From Bacteroidota bacterium (lineage in GTDB: Bacteria; Bacteroidota; Rhodothermia; Rhodothermales; UBA10348): a DNA stretch of 57,998 bases. How positions within the stretch are numbered: the first letter of the stretch is position 1; each line of letters opens with the position of its first letter. The notes beneath the pieces are model-generated. The model did no database searches, was not told the DNA's origin, and saw nothing but the letters and a program-made list of their open reading frames with translations. The DNA lies in assembly GCA_029262775.1 (NCBI GenBank), contig JAJCYR010000057.1, positions 1 to 57,998 on the forward strand, written 5' to 3'. Positions 1 to 8,843 of this stretch are shown piece after piece. Made by a program: the position numbers and the translations under genes.

Positions 1-11
1 ATCCCTTAAAT

Positions 12-146
12 CTACCAACTGAACTTGATGCCGAAGCCCGGCATCAGACTGCTGCTGACCTGTCGAGAATACCCAGCATGATAACGGGACGACCACACGT
101 GTCGAGCCAGTCTTTTGAGCGGACTCCGGCGGGAACGGGAACAATT
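12..146 (-). pseudogene. Possible C-terminal tail of an outer-membrane barrel protein (remnant)
   Basis: Reading the minus strand from 146 down to a TAG at 14-12 gives 44 codons ending in GFGIKFSW. An aromatic-rich, alternating last strand ending in W or F is typical of outer-membrane beta-barrel proteins, and the stop is well placed for one. A TAG in the same frame at 149-147 closes the frame upstream, so an intact gene cannot extend here; either the gene is broken or the match is chance. No ribosome binding site or start fits. The rest of 1-383 (147-383) shows no convincing gene, tRNA or regulatory site. Confidence 0.25.
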
Positions 147-383
147 CTAGGGCGCGTCGTAGCCAGACGACGCCACGGCTGCCGGACCCTGGCCGCCGTG
201 GCGACCCTCAAAGCGTGTAGGGTGCAGCCGCAGGTTGCAAATCCAGAAATCAGAATACTCCCGCAAACGTGGCGCTGAGAACGGCCGAGGCAATCAAGAT
301 TCCGGACGGGAAATCAGCTCGACCGCAGAATTTCTATGCCAAACTTGACTTTCAAAGCCATAAGCGTGTTAGGTCGCTGGGCA

Positions 384-1139
384 TCACTTGTTGGCCTGCA
401 GAGCAATGTAAACACCGACCGGGTCTCGAATAACGGCGTGCCCAGTGTCAGTCGATCCCTTGATGATCTTACCGCCGCCCTCGCGAACGAGCCGAAGACT
501 CTCCTGGAAGTCATCGACGGGCAGACTAAGTATCCAAACGGATGGTATTCCTGTGTTATCACCGCGCGCATGGCAAATTTCTGCAGCAGACACACCACCG
601 GCGCGCCACATTTCGAATCCACCGTCGACATCGGCCGAAACTGCAGACCACCCGATGACCTGTTCGTAAAATTCGCATGTCGATGAGACGTCCGAAACCA
701 CAAGCGTCAGCCAGGAAATGCGACCGACGTTTCCAGGATCATCTACGACCTCCGATTTGGCACCAACGACAGGGATTAAGCCGAACGCAGCACCCATGGA
801 GTCAACAAGAACAGCCCATTGACTCTGTCCGTCGTCGCTCCTGCCGTGCATTAGCTCGCTGCCACCAAGTTCGAGGGCGCGTGCGGCACTGACATCGACG
901 TCCGATACCTGAAAGTGCGGCATCCATTGCAAGGGAAGAGCCTCGTATTCAAGGGAGCGTGCCCCCAAGCCGATGACCGGTGTGCCTCGATTGTTCATCA
1001 GATCGGCACGCCAAAGTGGGGCACTCCCTGTCGTTAGGATCTGTGAGTAGAACCTGACTTCATGCTCATGCTCCGGCACCGCAATATCTGCGCTGAGTAC
1101 TCCGCCGACGCCGCGGGCAAATGGATTTCGCATGACCAC
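384..1139 (-). CDS. VOC family protein with two vicinal-oxygen-chelate domains
   Basis: A 251-residue cytosolic protein made of two glyoxalase/bleomycin-resistance (VOC) modules. The first half carries the typical opening SADIAVPEHEHEVRFYSQIL and a PHFQVSDVDVSAARALELGG segment; the second half begins near residue 137 with ISWLTLVVSDVSSTCEFYEQ and ends with an IRDPVGVYIALQ strand. Two-module VOC proteins of about 250-270 residues are usually annotated as glyoxalase-like or hydroxylase-family proteins; the substrate cannot be read from the sequence. Start at 1139 or the second Met at 1133 are both possible. It stands alone, with the IS1380-like remnant beginning 34 bp upstream, so its native promoter region may have been altered by that insertion. 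Confidence 0.85.
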   Translation of the reverse strand: MVMRNPFARGVGGVLSADIAVPEHEHEVRFYSQILTTGSAPLWRADLMNNRGTPVIGLGARSLEYEALPLQWMPHFQVSDVDVSAARALELGGSELMHGRSDDGQSQWAVLVDSMGAAFGLIPVVGAKSEVVDDPGNVGRISWLTLVVSDVSSTCEFYEQVIGWSAVSADVDGGFEMWRAGGVSAAEICHARGDNTGIPSVWILSLPVDDFQESLRLVREGGGKIIKGSTDTGHAVIRDPVGVYIALQANK

Positions 1140-1173
1140 CTGAACTGAATCGTTTGATCAAGAATTTAAATGG

Positions 1174-2450
1174 GACCTAAGGCGAGCGATTCTGACGTCC
1201 GGATACAAAAAACTGGTCCACAACCCAACCCAACGGGTTATGCCAAATATCCGGAACAGCACCGACAATTGCACGTCGCCCCGGCATCGAATCTCGTGTA
1301 TTGACACTACTTCGGACTGCCTCTCTCCCCGCGGTGGCCTTGTGTTCTTCGCGCGCTACCTCGAAGGCATCGCCCTTCTTCCGCACCTGGAGCGGCTTTT
1401 CGGCAGCATCCGCTTCCTGGTTGATGGCACGAGTCGTCACTTGACCTACTTCGATGAACTTCGACAAGACACGGGGTATGCGGCAGTGATCCGGACGCCC
1501 GCCTCGAAGATGATCTCCTCCCACCAGATAAAGCGATTCCTTGTGGGATTCTGTACGTGCGCATTTGGCTGTTCCGGCAGGTGTTGCAGCAGCTCTTCCT
1601 CTGGCGGCTCCGCCACGAACAGCCGGAGGTCATCGTTTTGGGTATTGATACAATGGTGTTGGACAACTCCGAGGCCGACGTCCGTCACGGGGTCGAGCCA
1701 ACGTACAAAATGGGTGTCAAGGGCTTCCAGCCTTTGCAGATAACGTGGGGTTCATTGTGGATGCCGTCTTCCGCGGTGGAAGCAAGCATTCCAATGATGT
1801 CGACACGGCCATCAAGGCGCTTGAGCACGCGATCACGTTCATTCGGACACGCTACCGGAACGTACCCATCGTCGTTCGCATGGATGCCGCCCGGCCGAGC
1901 GCTGGAAGCGGTTCTCGCCGGCCGAGCGCGGTGACACCTGGCTTTTCCAGGCACTCCTCGACAAGCGCAAAAGCTGGTCGACCTCGCGCCGGACACAACG
2001 CCGGGCAAAGCCCTCATGGCAGCCGGACACGAGGACATGCTCGACGTCAGGACCCTCATTGGCCTCTATTACGACCGCGGGCACGACGAACTCATTCACC
2101 GGGCGCTCAAGGACTTCTGTTCCGAGGAGTTGCCGTGCAAACGCTTCAAGGCCAACGCCGCCTACCGGGCACTCAGGCTGGATGTGCTCTGGGAACGGGC
2201 CGGGGAACCGCCCCGCTTCTCGTGGGGATGAACAGACGGACAGAATTGAGTTGAAAAAGCGGAATTCGATGACAGAGGTGTGCCCGAATGACAGAACAGG
2301 TCCCCCAAACGGACCACTTTCGAGCAGAAAACAGTGATCGGGACCGACGCTGACCCGGTTCGGAGCAACAGAGACACCCGCCCCGTGGTTCACCACAAAC
2401 AAATCAGCGATGTTGGACACATCAAAACCACGAATCGCTTAATTTAGGTC
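1174..2450. mobile_element. Decayed IS1380-like insertion sequence
   Basis: A remnant of about 1.28 kb bounded by imperfect 19-bp terminal inverted repeats: the left end 1174-1192 starts GACCTAA and ends AGCGATTC, and the right end 2432-2450 reads GAATCGCT then four mismatched bases then TTAGGTC. Fifteen of nineteen positions pair. The interior holds a transposase broken across three reading frames. IS1380-family elements are normally about 1.6-1.7 kb, so internal deletions are likely in addition to frameshifts. No clear target-site duplication was seen in the flanks. The last 200 bp (2232-2431) hold no recognisable coding sequence. Confidence 0.7.
1318..2231 (+). pseudogene. IS1380-family transposase, frameshifted and deleted
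   Basis: Transposase similarity runs through successive frames. Frame of 1240-1743: LSPRGGLVFFARYLEGIA, then DGTSRHLTYFDELRQDTGYA and SSHQIKRF. Frame of 1557-1934: the catalytic-Asp region VIVLGIDTMVLDNSEADVR followed by GVEPTYK and KGFQPLQITWG. Frame of 1745-2254: VDAVFRGGSKHSNDVDTAI and IRTRYRNVPIVVRMDA (second acidic region). Frame of 2016-2231: YYDRGHDELIHRALKDF with LPCKRF (region of the third acidic residue). At least three frameshifts and probable deletions make it non-functional. Family assignment is from remembered motif order, not a database search. Confidence 0.75.
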
Positions 2451-2540
2451 GCAATAAGTGACCGGATAAGATGACCGGAATCTCTTTCTGGCTACCACAT
2501 CGTGGTTGTTTACATCTTTTCATACCAATCCGTAATCGTA

Positions 2541-4244
2541 ATGTCTATGTCTTACCGGTGGTTTGCCTTTGCCCTTTTTCTGTCCGCCTTCGTCAACCTG
2601 TCGACAGCGGCTCAGCAATGGCCGATCTCGATCGGAGGGAATGGAACTGACACCGGTCGTATCGCCTTGGACGCGTCGGGGAATGTCTATGTAGCGGGTG
2701 ATTTTTCCGGAACGGTCGATTTCGGGGGCGGGCCGGTGGAGGCTCCTGGTTCAGACGCCGGGTATGTCGCGCGGTACGACGCCGACGGTGCGTTCCAGTG
2801 GGTGTATACCTTCGGAGGACCGTCCCAGCCCGTTCCGTTCGGCAAGCTCGGGCTGGGTGTGGACCCGTCGGGTAATGTGTATCTGGCGCGGCCCTTTGCG
2901 GGCAGCATCACCGTGGGTGGGGTGATCCATCAGAGTGCGGGCCGGGAAGACGTCGTCGTCGCGAAAGTGAATCCGGACGGTGGGGTGGTCTGGTCGCTCC
3001 GACTCGGCGCGGGAGCGGCCGAGGTCTCGGAGGGATTGGTAATCGATGCCGACGGCAACGTCTACATCACCGGTTTCTTTGCCGGCACCGCCAACTTCGG
3101 CGGAGAGAGCTTCGTGAGCCAGGATGTTGACATGTTCATCGTCAAGCTCGACACTGACGGAAACCATGTCTGGTCCTTCAGGCACGGGGCGACGGCCGAT
3201 GAACACGTGCGGGCTATTGCAATGGGTCCGGGACCGGAGATCACCGTCACCGGTTTTTTCGGTGAGGGCGAGGGCAACGCGGTGACGGATCTGGGGGGCG
3301 GAGAGATCACTTCTGAGGGTGGGGGGGACGCATTCGTCGCGCGTTATGATGCGAACGGTGGGCACATCTATTCCGTGCGTCTCGGCGGGCCGGTCGTTGT
3401 GCAGGATCCCGGTGGATTCGTGTTGCTGGCCGAAAGCGGAAGCACCGTCGGCGTCGACGACGCCGGAAATGCCTATGTGTCGGGCTTCTTCCACGAGACC
3501 GTGGACTTTGGATCCGGTCCGGTCACGAGTGCCGGCGGAGCGGACCTGTTTCTCATCAAACTGGACGCTGCGGGGCAGACCATGTGGACACGCCGCCAGG
3601 GTGGACCCGTGAATGACCTTCCGGGAGCCCTCGCCGCGAGCGCGAGTGGAGACGTTTTTCTGGGAGGGACATTCCAGGAATCGATTTTGCTCGGTGAGCA
3701 GGAGTGGGTGAGTCTCGGCGCCGTGGATATTTTCCTGGCCCGATACGACACGGACGGACAACAGGAGTGGAGCTTTGCGGCAGGCGGCCCCGGGAACGAT
3801 TTTTTGCCGATTCCGGCGCTGCACGCCTCGGACCTCTACGTGACGGTGCTTTTCAATGAATCGGTGGACCTCGGCAACGGCACGGTGACCAGTGCCGGTG
3901 GCCAGGACGTGTTCATCAACCGCTACGACGCCGGCAGCCCGATGCCGGTCGATGTGGAAGATCCGGAGCTGCCGGGGCACGCAGCGCTGCTCGGTTCGGC
4001 GTTCCCGAATCCGTTTTCCGTCCGGACCCGGTTCGATCTGGAAGTGTCGACGGCAGGGCACGTCCGGGTCGAGGCGTTCGATCTCTTGGGACGTCGGGTC
4101 GCGGTCCTGCAGGACGGCGTCATGCTCCCGGGCGCCGCCCGTGAAGTCGTGTTTGACGGAGCAGGCCTACGGGGCGGCGTGTACTTCGTCCGCGCTTCCG
4201 GCGCTGCGTTCGAGGAGACGCGGGTTGTCGTGCTTTTGAGATAG
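2541..4244 (+). CDS. Secreted beta-propeller-like repeat protein with T9SS type A sorting domain
   Basis: I place the start at the ATG at 2541, which gives a clean signal peptide (SYRWFAFALFLSAFVNLSTAA) rather than the 13-residue extension from 2502; the product is about 567 residues. The body consists of repeated units such as DASGNVYVAGDFSGTVDFG and DDAGNAYVSGFFHETVDFG, each with an Asp-x-Asp-Gly-Asn turn, as in SBBP-type seven-residue-bladed repeats; about eight units are visible. The C-terminal 85 residues (PNPFSVRTRFDLEVS, FDLLGRRVAVL, LRGGVYFVRAS) match the T9SS type A sorting domain used by Bacteroidota to export proteins through the outer membrane. The ligand or role is unknown. It is monocistronic and follows the IS remnant. 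Confidence 0.85.
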   Translation: MSMSYRWFAFALFLSAFVNLSTAAQQWPISIGGNGTDTGRIALDASGNVYVAGDFSGTVDFGGGPVEAPGSDAGYVARYDADGAFQWVYTFGGPSQPVPFGKLGLGVDPSGNVYLARPFAGSITVGGVIHQSAGREDVVVAKVNPDGGVVWSLRLGAGAAEVSEGLVIDADGNVYITGFFAGTANFGGESFVSQDVDMFIVKLDTDGNHVWSFRHGATADEHVRAIAMGPGPEITVTGFFGEGEGNAVTDLGGGEITSEGGGDAFVARYDANGGHIYSVRLGGPVVVQDPGGFVLLAESGSTVGVDDAGNAYVSGFFHETVDFGSGPVTSAGGADLFLIKLDAAGQTMWTRRQGGPVNDLPGALAASASGDVFLGGTFQESILLGEQEWVSLGAVDIFLARYDTDGQQEWSFAAGGPGNDFLPIPALHASDLYVTVLFNESVDLGNGTVTSAGGQDVFINRYDAGSPMPVDVEDPELPGHAALLGSAFPNPFSVRTRFDLEVSTAGHVRVEAFDLLGRRVAVLQDGVMLPGAAREVVFDGAGLRGGVYFVRASGAAFEETRVVVLLR

Positions 4245-4250
4245 GGAATT

Positions 4251-4370
4251 TTGCGGATTAAGCGTATTCAGCTCTTGTCCACCCTCGCCGCCGCCGGTGC
4301 CCCACGCCTGCCCGTCCGTCGCCGTGTAGGTGAATGAGTCGTTGCCGAAGAAGTCAGCGTCGGGCGTGCA
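4251..4370 (-). pseudogene. Fragment of a cadherin-like/Ig-like tandem-repeat adhesin
   Basis: Directly after the stop codon of the phosphatase at 4371, in the same minus-strand frame, about 40 codons read TPDADFFGNDSFTYTATDGQ and then a Gly-rich stretch before running out near 4251. The segment DFFGNDSFTYTATDG is the signature end of cadherin-like tandem domains found in giant bacterial surface proteins. No start codon, ribosome site or further domain is present, so this is a stranded remnant of a larger gene. It lies between the convergent T9SS protein gene and the phosphatase gene. Confidence 0.6.
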
Positions 4371-5180
4371 TCAGGGGCTGTCGGAAGTTCGCCCGGTCGT
4401 ATGTAGAGCACGTACAATGTCATCCAGCAGGGCCTGGCTTCCGGCCGTCACCAGATCGGGCGCGTCAATCAGACGGCTGGTTTCTCCACGGGTCGATGCG
4501 ACGGCCCCGCCCGCTTCGAGCACACAGGGAATGATGGCCGCATTGTCCCACGGATGCATTTCCGTATCGATGGCCGCGTGAAGCGTGCCTTTGGCGACGA
4601 GTGCATGCTGCAGGCAGTCGCCCACGAAGCAGAACCGGGCTGCGCGGCGGATGACTGCGCCGAGGTTCACGGGCTCAGGAGCCGAGAGGGGCTGGATGTG
4701 CGTCCGGTAAACCCCGGTCGTGGACACATGGGCCTCCTCGAGGATGGTGACACTCCCGTTCACATGGACCTGCGTGGCCTCGCCACTCCGGCCGCAGTAC
4801 CAACAGCCCATGCCGCGGGCCGCGTACACCGTCTCGCCGAGCGCCGGCAGATGGATGACGCCCGTAGTGGCCTTGCCGTTTTCTTCGAGCGCCACCAGCG
4901 TGCCGAAGGTGGGTAGCCCGAGCGCAAAGGCGGCCGTTCCGTCTATCGGGTCCAGAATCCAGCGGCGACCTGACGAGCCCGCCGTTTCGCCGTATTCCTC
5001 GCCCAGGATGGCATCGTCCGGAAACTCCTCGGCAATCAGGCGGCGCAGGAGGCGCTCGGCCGCACGGTCGGCTTCGGTCACGACCGTGCCGTCGGACTTG
5101 GTAAGCACGTCCGTGCGCTGGAAGCGTGGCAGGATCTCTGCTTCGGCGCGGCGGGCCAGTTCAAGGGCGAATTCAATCAT
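4371..5180 (-). CDS. hisN: Inositol-monophosphatase-family phosphatase, probably histidinol-phosphatase HisN type
   Basis: A 269-residue member of the Mg-dependent IMPase/FBPase fold. Visible metal-site motifs are ILGEEYGE (near residue 60), WILDPIDGTAAFA (near residue 75-87) and HPWDNAAIIPCVLEAGG in the C-terminal half, all in the expected order. The HisN subgroup dephosphorylates histidinol phosphate in histidine synthesis; general inositol-1-phosphatase or another sugar phosphatase remains possible because no other his gene is present. The start ATG overlaps the stop of the upstream decarboxylase by 4 bp, so the two are co-transcribed and translationally coupled. Confidence 0.8.
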   Translation of the reverse strand: MIEFALELARRAEAEILPRFQRTDVLTKSDGTVVTEADRAAERLLRRLIAEEFPDDAILGEEYGETAGSSGRRWILDPIDGTAAFALGLPTFGTLVALEENGKATTGVIHLPALGETVYAARGMGCWYCGRSGEATQVHVNGSVTILEEAHVSTTGVYRTHIQPLSAPEPVNLGAVIRRAARFCFVGDCLQHALVAKGTLHAAIDTEMHPWDNAAIIPCVLEAGGAVASTRGETSRLIDAPDLVTAGSQALLDDIVRALHTTGRTSDSP

Positions 5181-6637
5181 GCTCGTTGTGTGATGTCGCT
5201 GACCAGCTCCTCCAGTACTCGCAAAGTGAGACGAATGTCGTCAAGGTGGGAGCGGAAACTCACAATGGCGAGACGGAGCGTGAAGCGCCCGTCGATGACC
5301 GTCGAGCTGAAAAAGACGCGCCCGTCCCGGTGCACGGCTTCGAGCAGGCGGCGGTTGGCGTCATCGGTGCCCTTCAGACGGAAGGTGACGACCGACAGGT
5401 CGGGTTCCGGCCCCACCTCGAACTGTTCGGACCGGGCCAGCTCTTGCCAGGCCCACCGTGCGAGCAGCAATTTTTCGGTCAGTGCGTCACGAAACGGCGC
5501 AACGCCGTGCACCTGTAGCGGAAGCCACATGCGCAGCCCGCGGAAGTGCTTGGTGAGCTCGGGGGACATGTGGGCCGGGGACCATTCGCCGTCCGATGCC
5601 CGCGCATCCTGCATGTAGCTGGCATCCGAGAGGTGCGAGCGCCGGATGAGCGTGCCGTCGCGCACAATGAGGGCGCCGATACCGTAGGGCAGGAAGAGCG
5701 TCTTGTGGGGGTCCATGACTACCGAGTGGGCCCGTTCCATGCCCCGAAGCCGCTCCTTTCCGATGTCGGTGAGCTGGAAGAAGCCGCCGTACGCCGCATC
5801 TACATGAAACCAGAGGTTGTGCCGTGAGGCCACGTCGGCGATGGCATCCAGCGGATCAATGCTGCCGGTATTCGTCGTGCCCGCGCTCGCTACAATGAGC
5901 CAGGGGGTGAGGCCGCTTGCGAGGTCGTCTGCAACGGCCCGCTCCAGCGCGCGTGCGTCCATGCGCCAGGCTTCGTCTACCGGTACGCGGCGGAGCACAG
6001 CGCGCCCGAGGCCCGCCACGCGGAGGGCCTTGTCTACGCAGTGGTGCGCGTGATCGCTCAGGTAGACGACGGCGCGGGGCACCGTCTCGCCTTCGACCCC
6101 GTGTACATCCCGCGCCGTCACCACAGCCGTCAAATTGGCCAGGCTGCCGCCTGCAGAGAGGTAGCCACCAGCGGTATCCGGAAAGCCGACCAGGTCGGCC
6201 ATCCAGCGTACGAGCTGGTTTTCCATGCGGACGGCGCCAGGGCTCGCAAAGAACACGCCGGCGTAGCGGTTCGTGACGGCGGCCAGGTAGTCGCCGAGGG
6301 CCGCCTCGTAGACGCCACCGCCGGGAATGTAGCCTGTGAAGCGCCCGGACGTCGTGTTCAGCCCTTCGTGGTCCACAAACCGGTCCAGCAGGCCGAGGGC
6401 GGCATCGAGCCCGGCGCCTTTTTCCGAGATGGGTGTATCGAGGAGTCCGGCCGACAGATCCGGGCTGCGGGTGTAGGCTGGCGCATCGCCTTGCGCGTCG
6501 AGGTAGGCCGAGGCATATGCCTCTACGGCGCGCGTACGCGCGTCGCGGTCCCGGGTGGGCGTATCGAGCGCCCTTGCGAGCGGCTCCAGGCGCCGCAGTT
6601 CCTCTTCCAGGGGGTCCGTATCAATGGGTGTTTTCAT
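5177..6637 (-). CDS. PLP-dependent group II amino-acid decarboxylase
   Basis: A 486-residue pyridoxal-phosphate enzyme of the aromatic-L-amino-acid/glutamate decarboxylase family (usual length 450-500). Motifs in order: NTTSGRFTGYIPGGG near the N-terminus, FFASPGAVRMENQLVRWM, the cofactor-binding GGYLSAGGSLANLTA, the ring-stacking HHCVDKA segment, FHVDAAYGGF (Asp contacting the pyridine nitrogen), and the Schiff-base site MDPHKTLFLPYG with the catalytic Lys after His. Substrate is not decided; the family covers tryptophan, tyrosine, DOPA, histidine, and cysteine sulfinate. It overlaps hisN by 4 bp. A route through histidine or histamine is conceivable from the pairing but is only inference. 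Confidence 0.85.
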   Translation of the reverse strand: MKTPIDTDPLEEELRRLEPLARALDTPTRDRDARTRAVEAYASAYLDAQGDAPAYTRSPDLSAGLLDTPISEKGAGLDAALGLLDRFVDHEGLNTTSGRFTGYIPGGGVYEAALGDYLAAVTNRYAGVFFASPGAVRMENQLVRWMADLVGFPDTAGGYLSAGGSLANLTAVVTARDVHGVEGETVPRAVVYLSDHAHHCVDKALRVAGLGRAVLRRVPVDEAWRMDARALERAVADDLASGLTPWLIVASAGTTNTGSIDPLDAIADVASRHNLWFHVDAAYGGFFQLTDIGKERLRGMERAHSVVMDPHKTLFLPYGIGALIVRDGTLIRRSHLSDASYMQDARASDGEWSPAHMSPELTKHFRGLRMWLPLQVHGVAPFRDALTEKLLLARWAWQELARSEQFEVGPEPDLSVVTFRLKGTDDANRRLLEAVHRDGRVFFSSTVIDGRFTLRLAIVSFRSHLDDIRLTLRVLEELVSDITQRA

Positions 6638-6719
6638 ACCCCCAAAATACGGCCAGCCGATTGAACGCGCGGAGAATATGGACCTCTCACTCTGAGGTGG
6701 GCAAGGGGTCCGGTGAGGC

Positions 6720-8213
6720 TCAGTACCCGGCTGGTACCTGGGCCGCCTTGAGCGATGTCCGGATGAACTGGCGGATGTCCTCGTTGGACGTGGCCAGGTC
6801 CTCTTCCCGCAGATACATCATGTGACCGCTCCGGTACCCGATGAACGCCATGCGGTCCTGCAGCCGCCCGGCGGGGTCGAGGTTCCACATCGTGTACTTG
6901 GCGTTGAAGTAGTCCGTGCCTCCGTCGAAGTAGCCGGACTGCACGAGCACATGCAGGTACGGATTGCTGGCCATGGCGTCACGCAGATTCTCTCCCGTCT
7001 GGTCGGACGAGCGGTCCCACGGCGACACGGGGCCGAAGAGGTTGTACTGCAGATCGGTTTTGAATCCGACCACCTCGCGCAGGTAATGGTTGATGGCCGG
7101 CGCAAACGCGTGATTCCATGCCGTGAGCGCCGGGTCGTGATCGTACCGGATGCCCGCATCCTGCCGGTCCGTGCCCCGATAGCGGGAGTCCAGGCGCCCG
7201 ACGGTGAGCCCTTCGTGCCGGAGGAGTTCCTTCCAGAAAAAAGAGGTGGGCACCCGGAGGTTATGCTGTAGCACGGTTTCTGTATCGAGACCCGAGTAGC
7301 GGGCCAGCGTTGCGGCCAGCTGCGTACGCTCGGCACCGGGCAGTGAGCCGCCGCGGGCGAGGGCGGGGAGAAGTGTAGATACCGTCCAGTCCTCCACTTC
7401 CGGGAGCAGATCGTCCAGATCGCGCGCTTGCAGGTCAGCCTCCAGTTGTCCATGATACCAGGCCGTTGCGGCGAAGTACGGCGCGTAGAGGGCGTCCCGG
7501 ACGGGGCCGTCGCGGCCTACGCCGAGCCCGGTGGGCGACACAAGAACGACGCCGTTCAGGAACATCCAGTGCCGGTTCTGGAGCTGCGCTGCGAGTCCGG
7601 AGACGCGTGTTGTGCCATAGGACTCCCCAATCAGGTACTTGGGAGACGTCCATCTGTCTTTTCTCGATACGAACGTGTGAATCCACTCGGCCAGGTAGCG
7701 GATGTCTGCCTCTACACCGAAAAACTGCTTCTCGTCGACATCCTTGAGTGCCCGACTGAATCCGGTGTTTACCGGATTCACGTACACGATGTCGGCCACA
7801 TCCAGAATGGATTGTGGATTGTCATGTATCCCATAGGGTTGCGTTGGGAGACCTTCCGGATCAATGTTCAGCTGGACGGGTGAGGTATATCCAATGTGCA
7901 TCCAGAGCGATGCCGAGCCGGGGCCGCCGTTGAATGAAATGACCAGTGGGCGGCGCGCTGTGGGGCCGTCGTTCGTACGGACATAGTACGTGTACTGAAG
8001 GGCTGCAACGGGCTGCCCTTCGTCACCAAATACCGGCTGAAACCCGAATTCCCGGGTATATTCGACCGTATTACCATTGATGGATGCACGCACGGCGGTA
8101 GACCATGATGTGTCAGCCGGCGGGTGCGTCTGGGCGAGTAGCGGGGGCGCCGTCAACACGATGAGGAGTGTGGCTGCGGCCAGTTTGAAGGGGGGGCTGA
8201 GGCGTATGTTCAT
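6720..8213 (-). CDS. Secreted serine carboxypeptidase (peptidase family S10)
   Basis: I use the ATG at 8213 because it opens with a signal peptide (MNIRLSPPFKLAAATLLIVL, cut near PPLLAQ); the open frame extending to 8480 is not coding and would run into the divergent gene. The product is 497 residues. Family S10 hallmarks are the oxyanion-hole region ISFNGGPGSASLWMH near residue 93-107, the nucleophile motif LIGESYGTTR with Ser about 198, a late Asp in SGYFDGGTDYFNAKY, and the catalytic His in YRSGHMMYLREEDL close to the C-terminus. It should remove C-terminal residues from peptides in the periplasm or outside the cell. Transcribed alone, divergent from the RRM gene. Confidence 0.9.
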   Translation of the reverse strand: MNIRLSPPFKLAAATLLIVLTAPPLLAQTHPPADTSWSTAVRASINGNTVEYTREFGFQPVFGDEGQPVAALQYTYYVRTNDGPTARRPLVISFNGGPGSASLWMHIGYTSPVQLNIDPEGLPTQPYGIHDNPQSILDVADIVYVNPVNTGFSRALKDVDEKQFFGVEADIRYLAEWIHTFVSRKDRWTSPKYLIGESYGTTRVSGLAAQLQNRHWMFLNGVVLVSPTGLGVGRDGPVRDALYAPYFAATAWYHGQLEADLQARDLDDLLPEVEDWTVSTLLPALARGGSLPGAERTQLAATLARYSGLDTETVLQHNLRVPTSFFWKELLRHEGLTVGRLDSRYRGTDRQDAGIRYDHDPALTAWNHAFAPAINHYLREVVGFKTDLQYNLFGPVSPWDRSSDQTGENLRDAMASNPYLHVLVQSGYFDGGTDYFNAKYTMWNLDPAGRLQDRMAFIGYRSGHMMYLREEDLATSNEDIRQFIRTSLKAAQVPAGY

Positions 8214-8457
8214 GAATGAAAGGTACAAAATGAGGGGTATTTTGGCGTACCCTTGCGCGATTAGTTCGGTTTGTGTGTATATTGGCAGAGATTTCCATAT
8301 CCACGCCGCAGTCTCCGCGGCTCGTTGCGCTCCCCAGTTGGCTCCTTCCGTTGTCTGACGCAGGTACGTTCCGATGCCACAAGAGGTCTGAGGCTGACGA
8401 CTGGAATGTTCGAACCCTGTAAGATAAACATGGGCCCACGAGGCCCCAAGGACCGAT
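8214..8457. promoter_or_regulatory. Divergent intergenic region and probable long leader of the RRM gene
   Basis: A 244-bp space between two divergent genes. Just upstream of the RRM start lies AAGGACC as a possible ribosome binding site, preceded by a GGGCCCACGAGGCCCC stretch able to form a small hairpin. A TAAGAT hexamer near 8421 could be a -10 element. RRM-protein genes in bacteria are often preceded by long cold-responsive leaders, so an extended 5' UTR is plausible; nothing here proves it. Confidence 0.3.
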
Positions 8458-8760
8458 ATGAAAAAGCTTTTTGTGGGCAATCTGCCCTGGGGCGTTGATG
8501 ATCAGCAGCTCGAAGAAATGTTCGTACAGTATGGTACGGTGGCATCTGCCAAAGTAATCCAGGATCGTGACACGGGTCGTTCCCGTGGTTTCGGTTTTGT
8601 GGAAATGGAGGAAGATTCGGCTGCTGACGATGCTGTTGACGCGCTCGATGGCTCCGATGTCAATGGACGCCCACTCCGCGTGAATGAGGCAAATGACCGT
8701 CCTCCCCGTCGTGAAGGCGGCGGTGGCGGTGGAAACCGTGGTGGCGGAAATCGCTGGTAG
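8458..8760 (+). CDS. Small RNA-recognition-motif (RRM) protein with glycine-rich tail
   Basis: A 100-residue single-domain RNA-binding protein. Both canonical RNP motifs are intact: RNP2 LFVGNL at residues 4-9 and RNP1 RGFGFVEM at 43-50, with the beta-alpha-beta spacing of a complete RRM. Residues 81-100 form an Arg/Gly-rich tail (RRE followed by Gly runs and NRGGGNRW), as in cyanobacterial and Bacteroidota Rbp proteins, which act as RNA chaperones or in cold adaptation. It ends in a strong hairpin terminator and converges on the RND pump gene. Confidence 0.92.
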   Translation: MKKLFVGNLPWGVDDQQLEEMFVQYGTVASAKVIQDRDTGRSRGFGFVEMEEDSAADDAVDALDGSDVNGRPLRVNEANDRPPRREGGGGGGNRGGGNRW

Positions 8761-8791
8761 TCACTGACTCACCAGTCGATTTGACGATATA

Positions 8792-8833
8792 ACAGAAAGG
8801 GGGGCGGGCCGTACGGCCCGCCCCCCTTTCTGT
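8792..8833. terminator. Bidirectional rho-independent terminator
   Basis: A 42-bp perfect palindrome starting ACAGAAAGGGGGGCGGGC and centred on CCGTACGG. Its outer A/T-rich arms supply an A-tract before and T-rich tail after the stem on either strand. It sits between the convergent RRM gene and RND pump gene, so it can end both transcripts. Confidence 0.9.
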
Positions 8834-8843
8834 TTGCGGTGGT

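Noticed and set aside
226..260. tRNA T-arm-like sequence GGTTGCAAATCC
   Set aside because: No matching acceptor stem, D-arm or anticodon arm could be placed around it.
2751..4061. A 436-codon minus-strand open frame
   Set aside because: It mirrors the repeat-rich T9SS protein; its apparent periodicity is inherited from the repeats.
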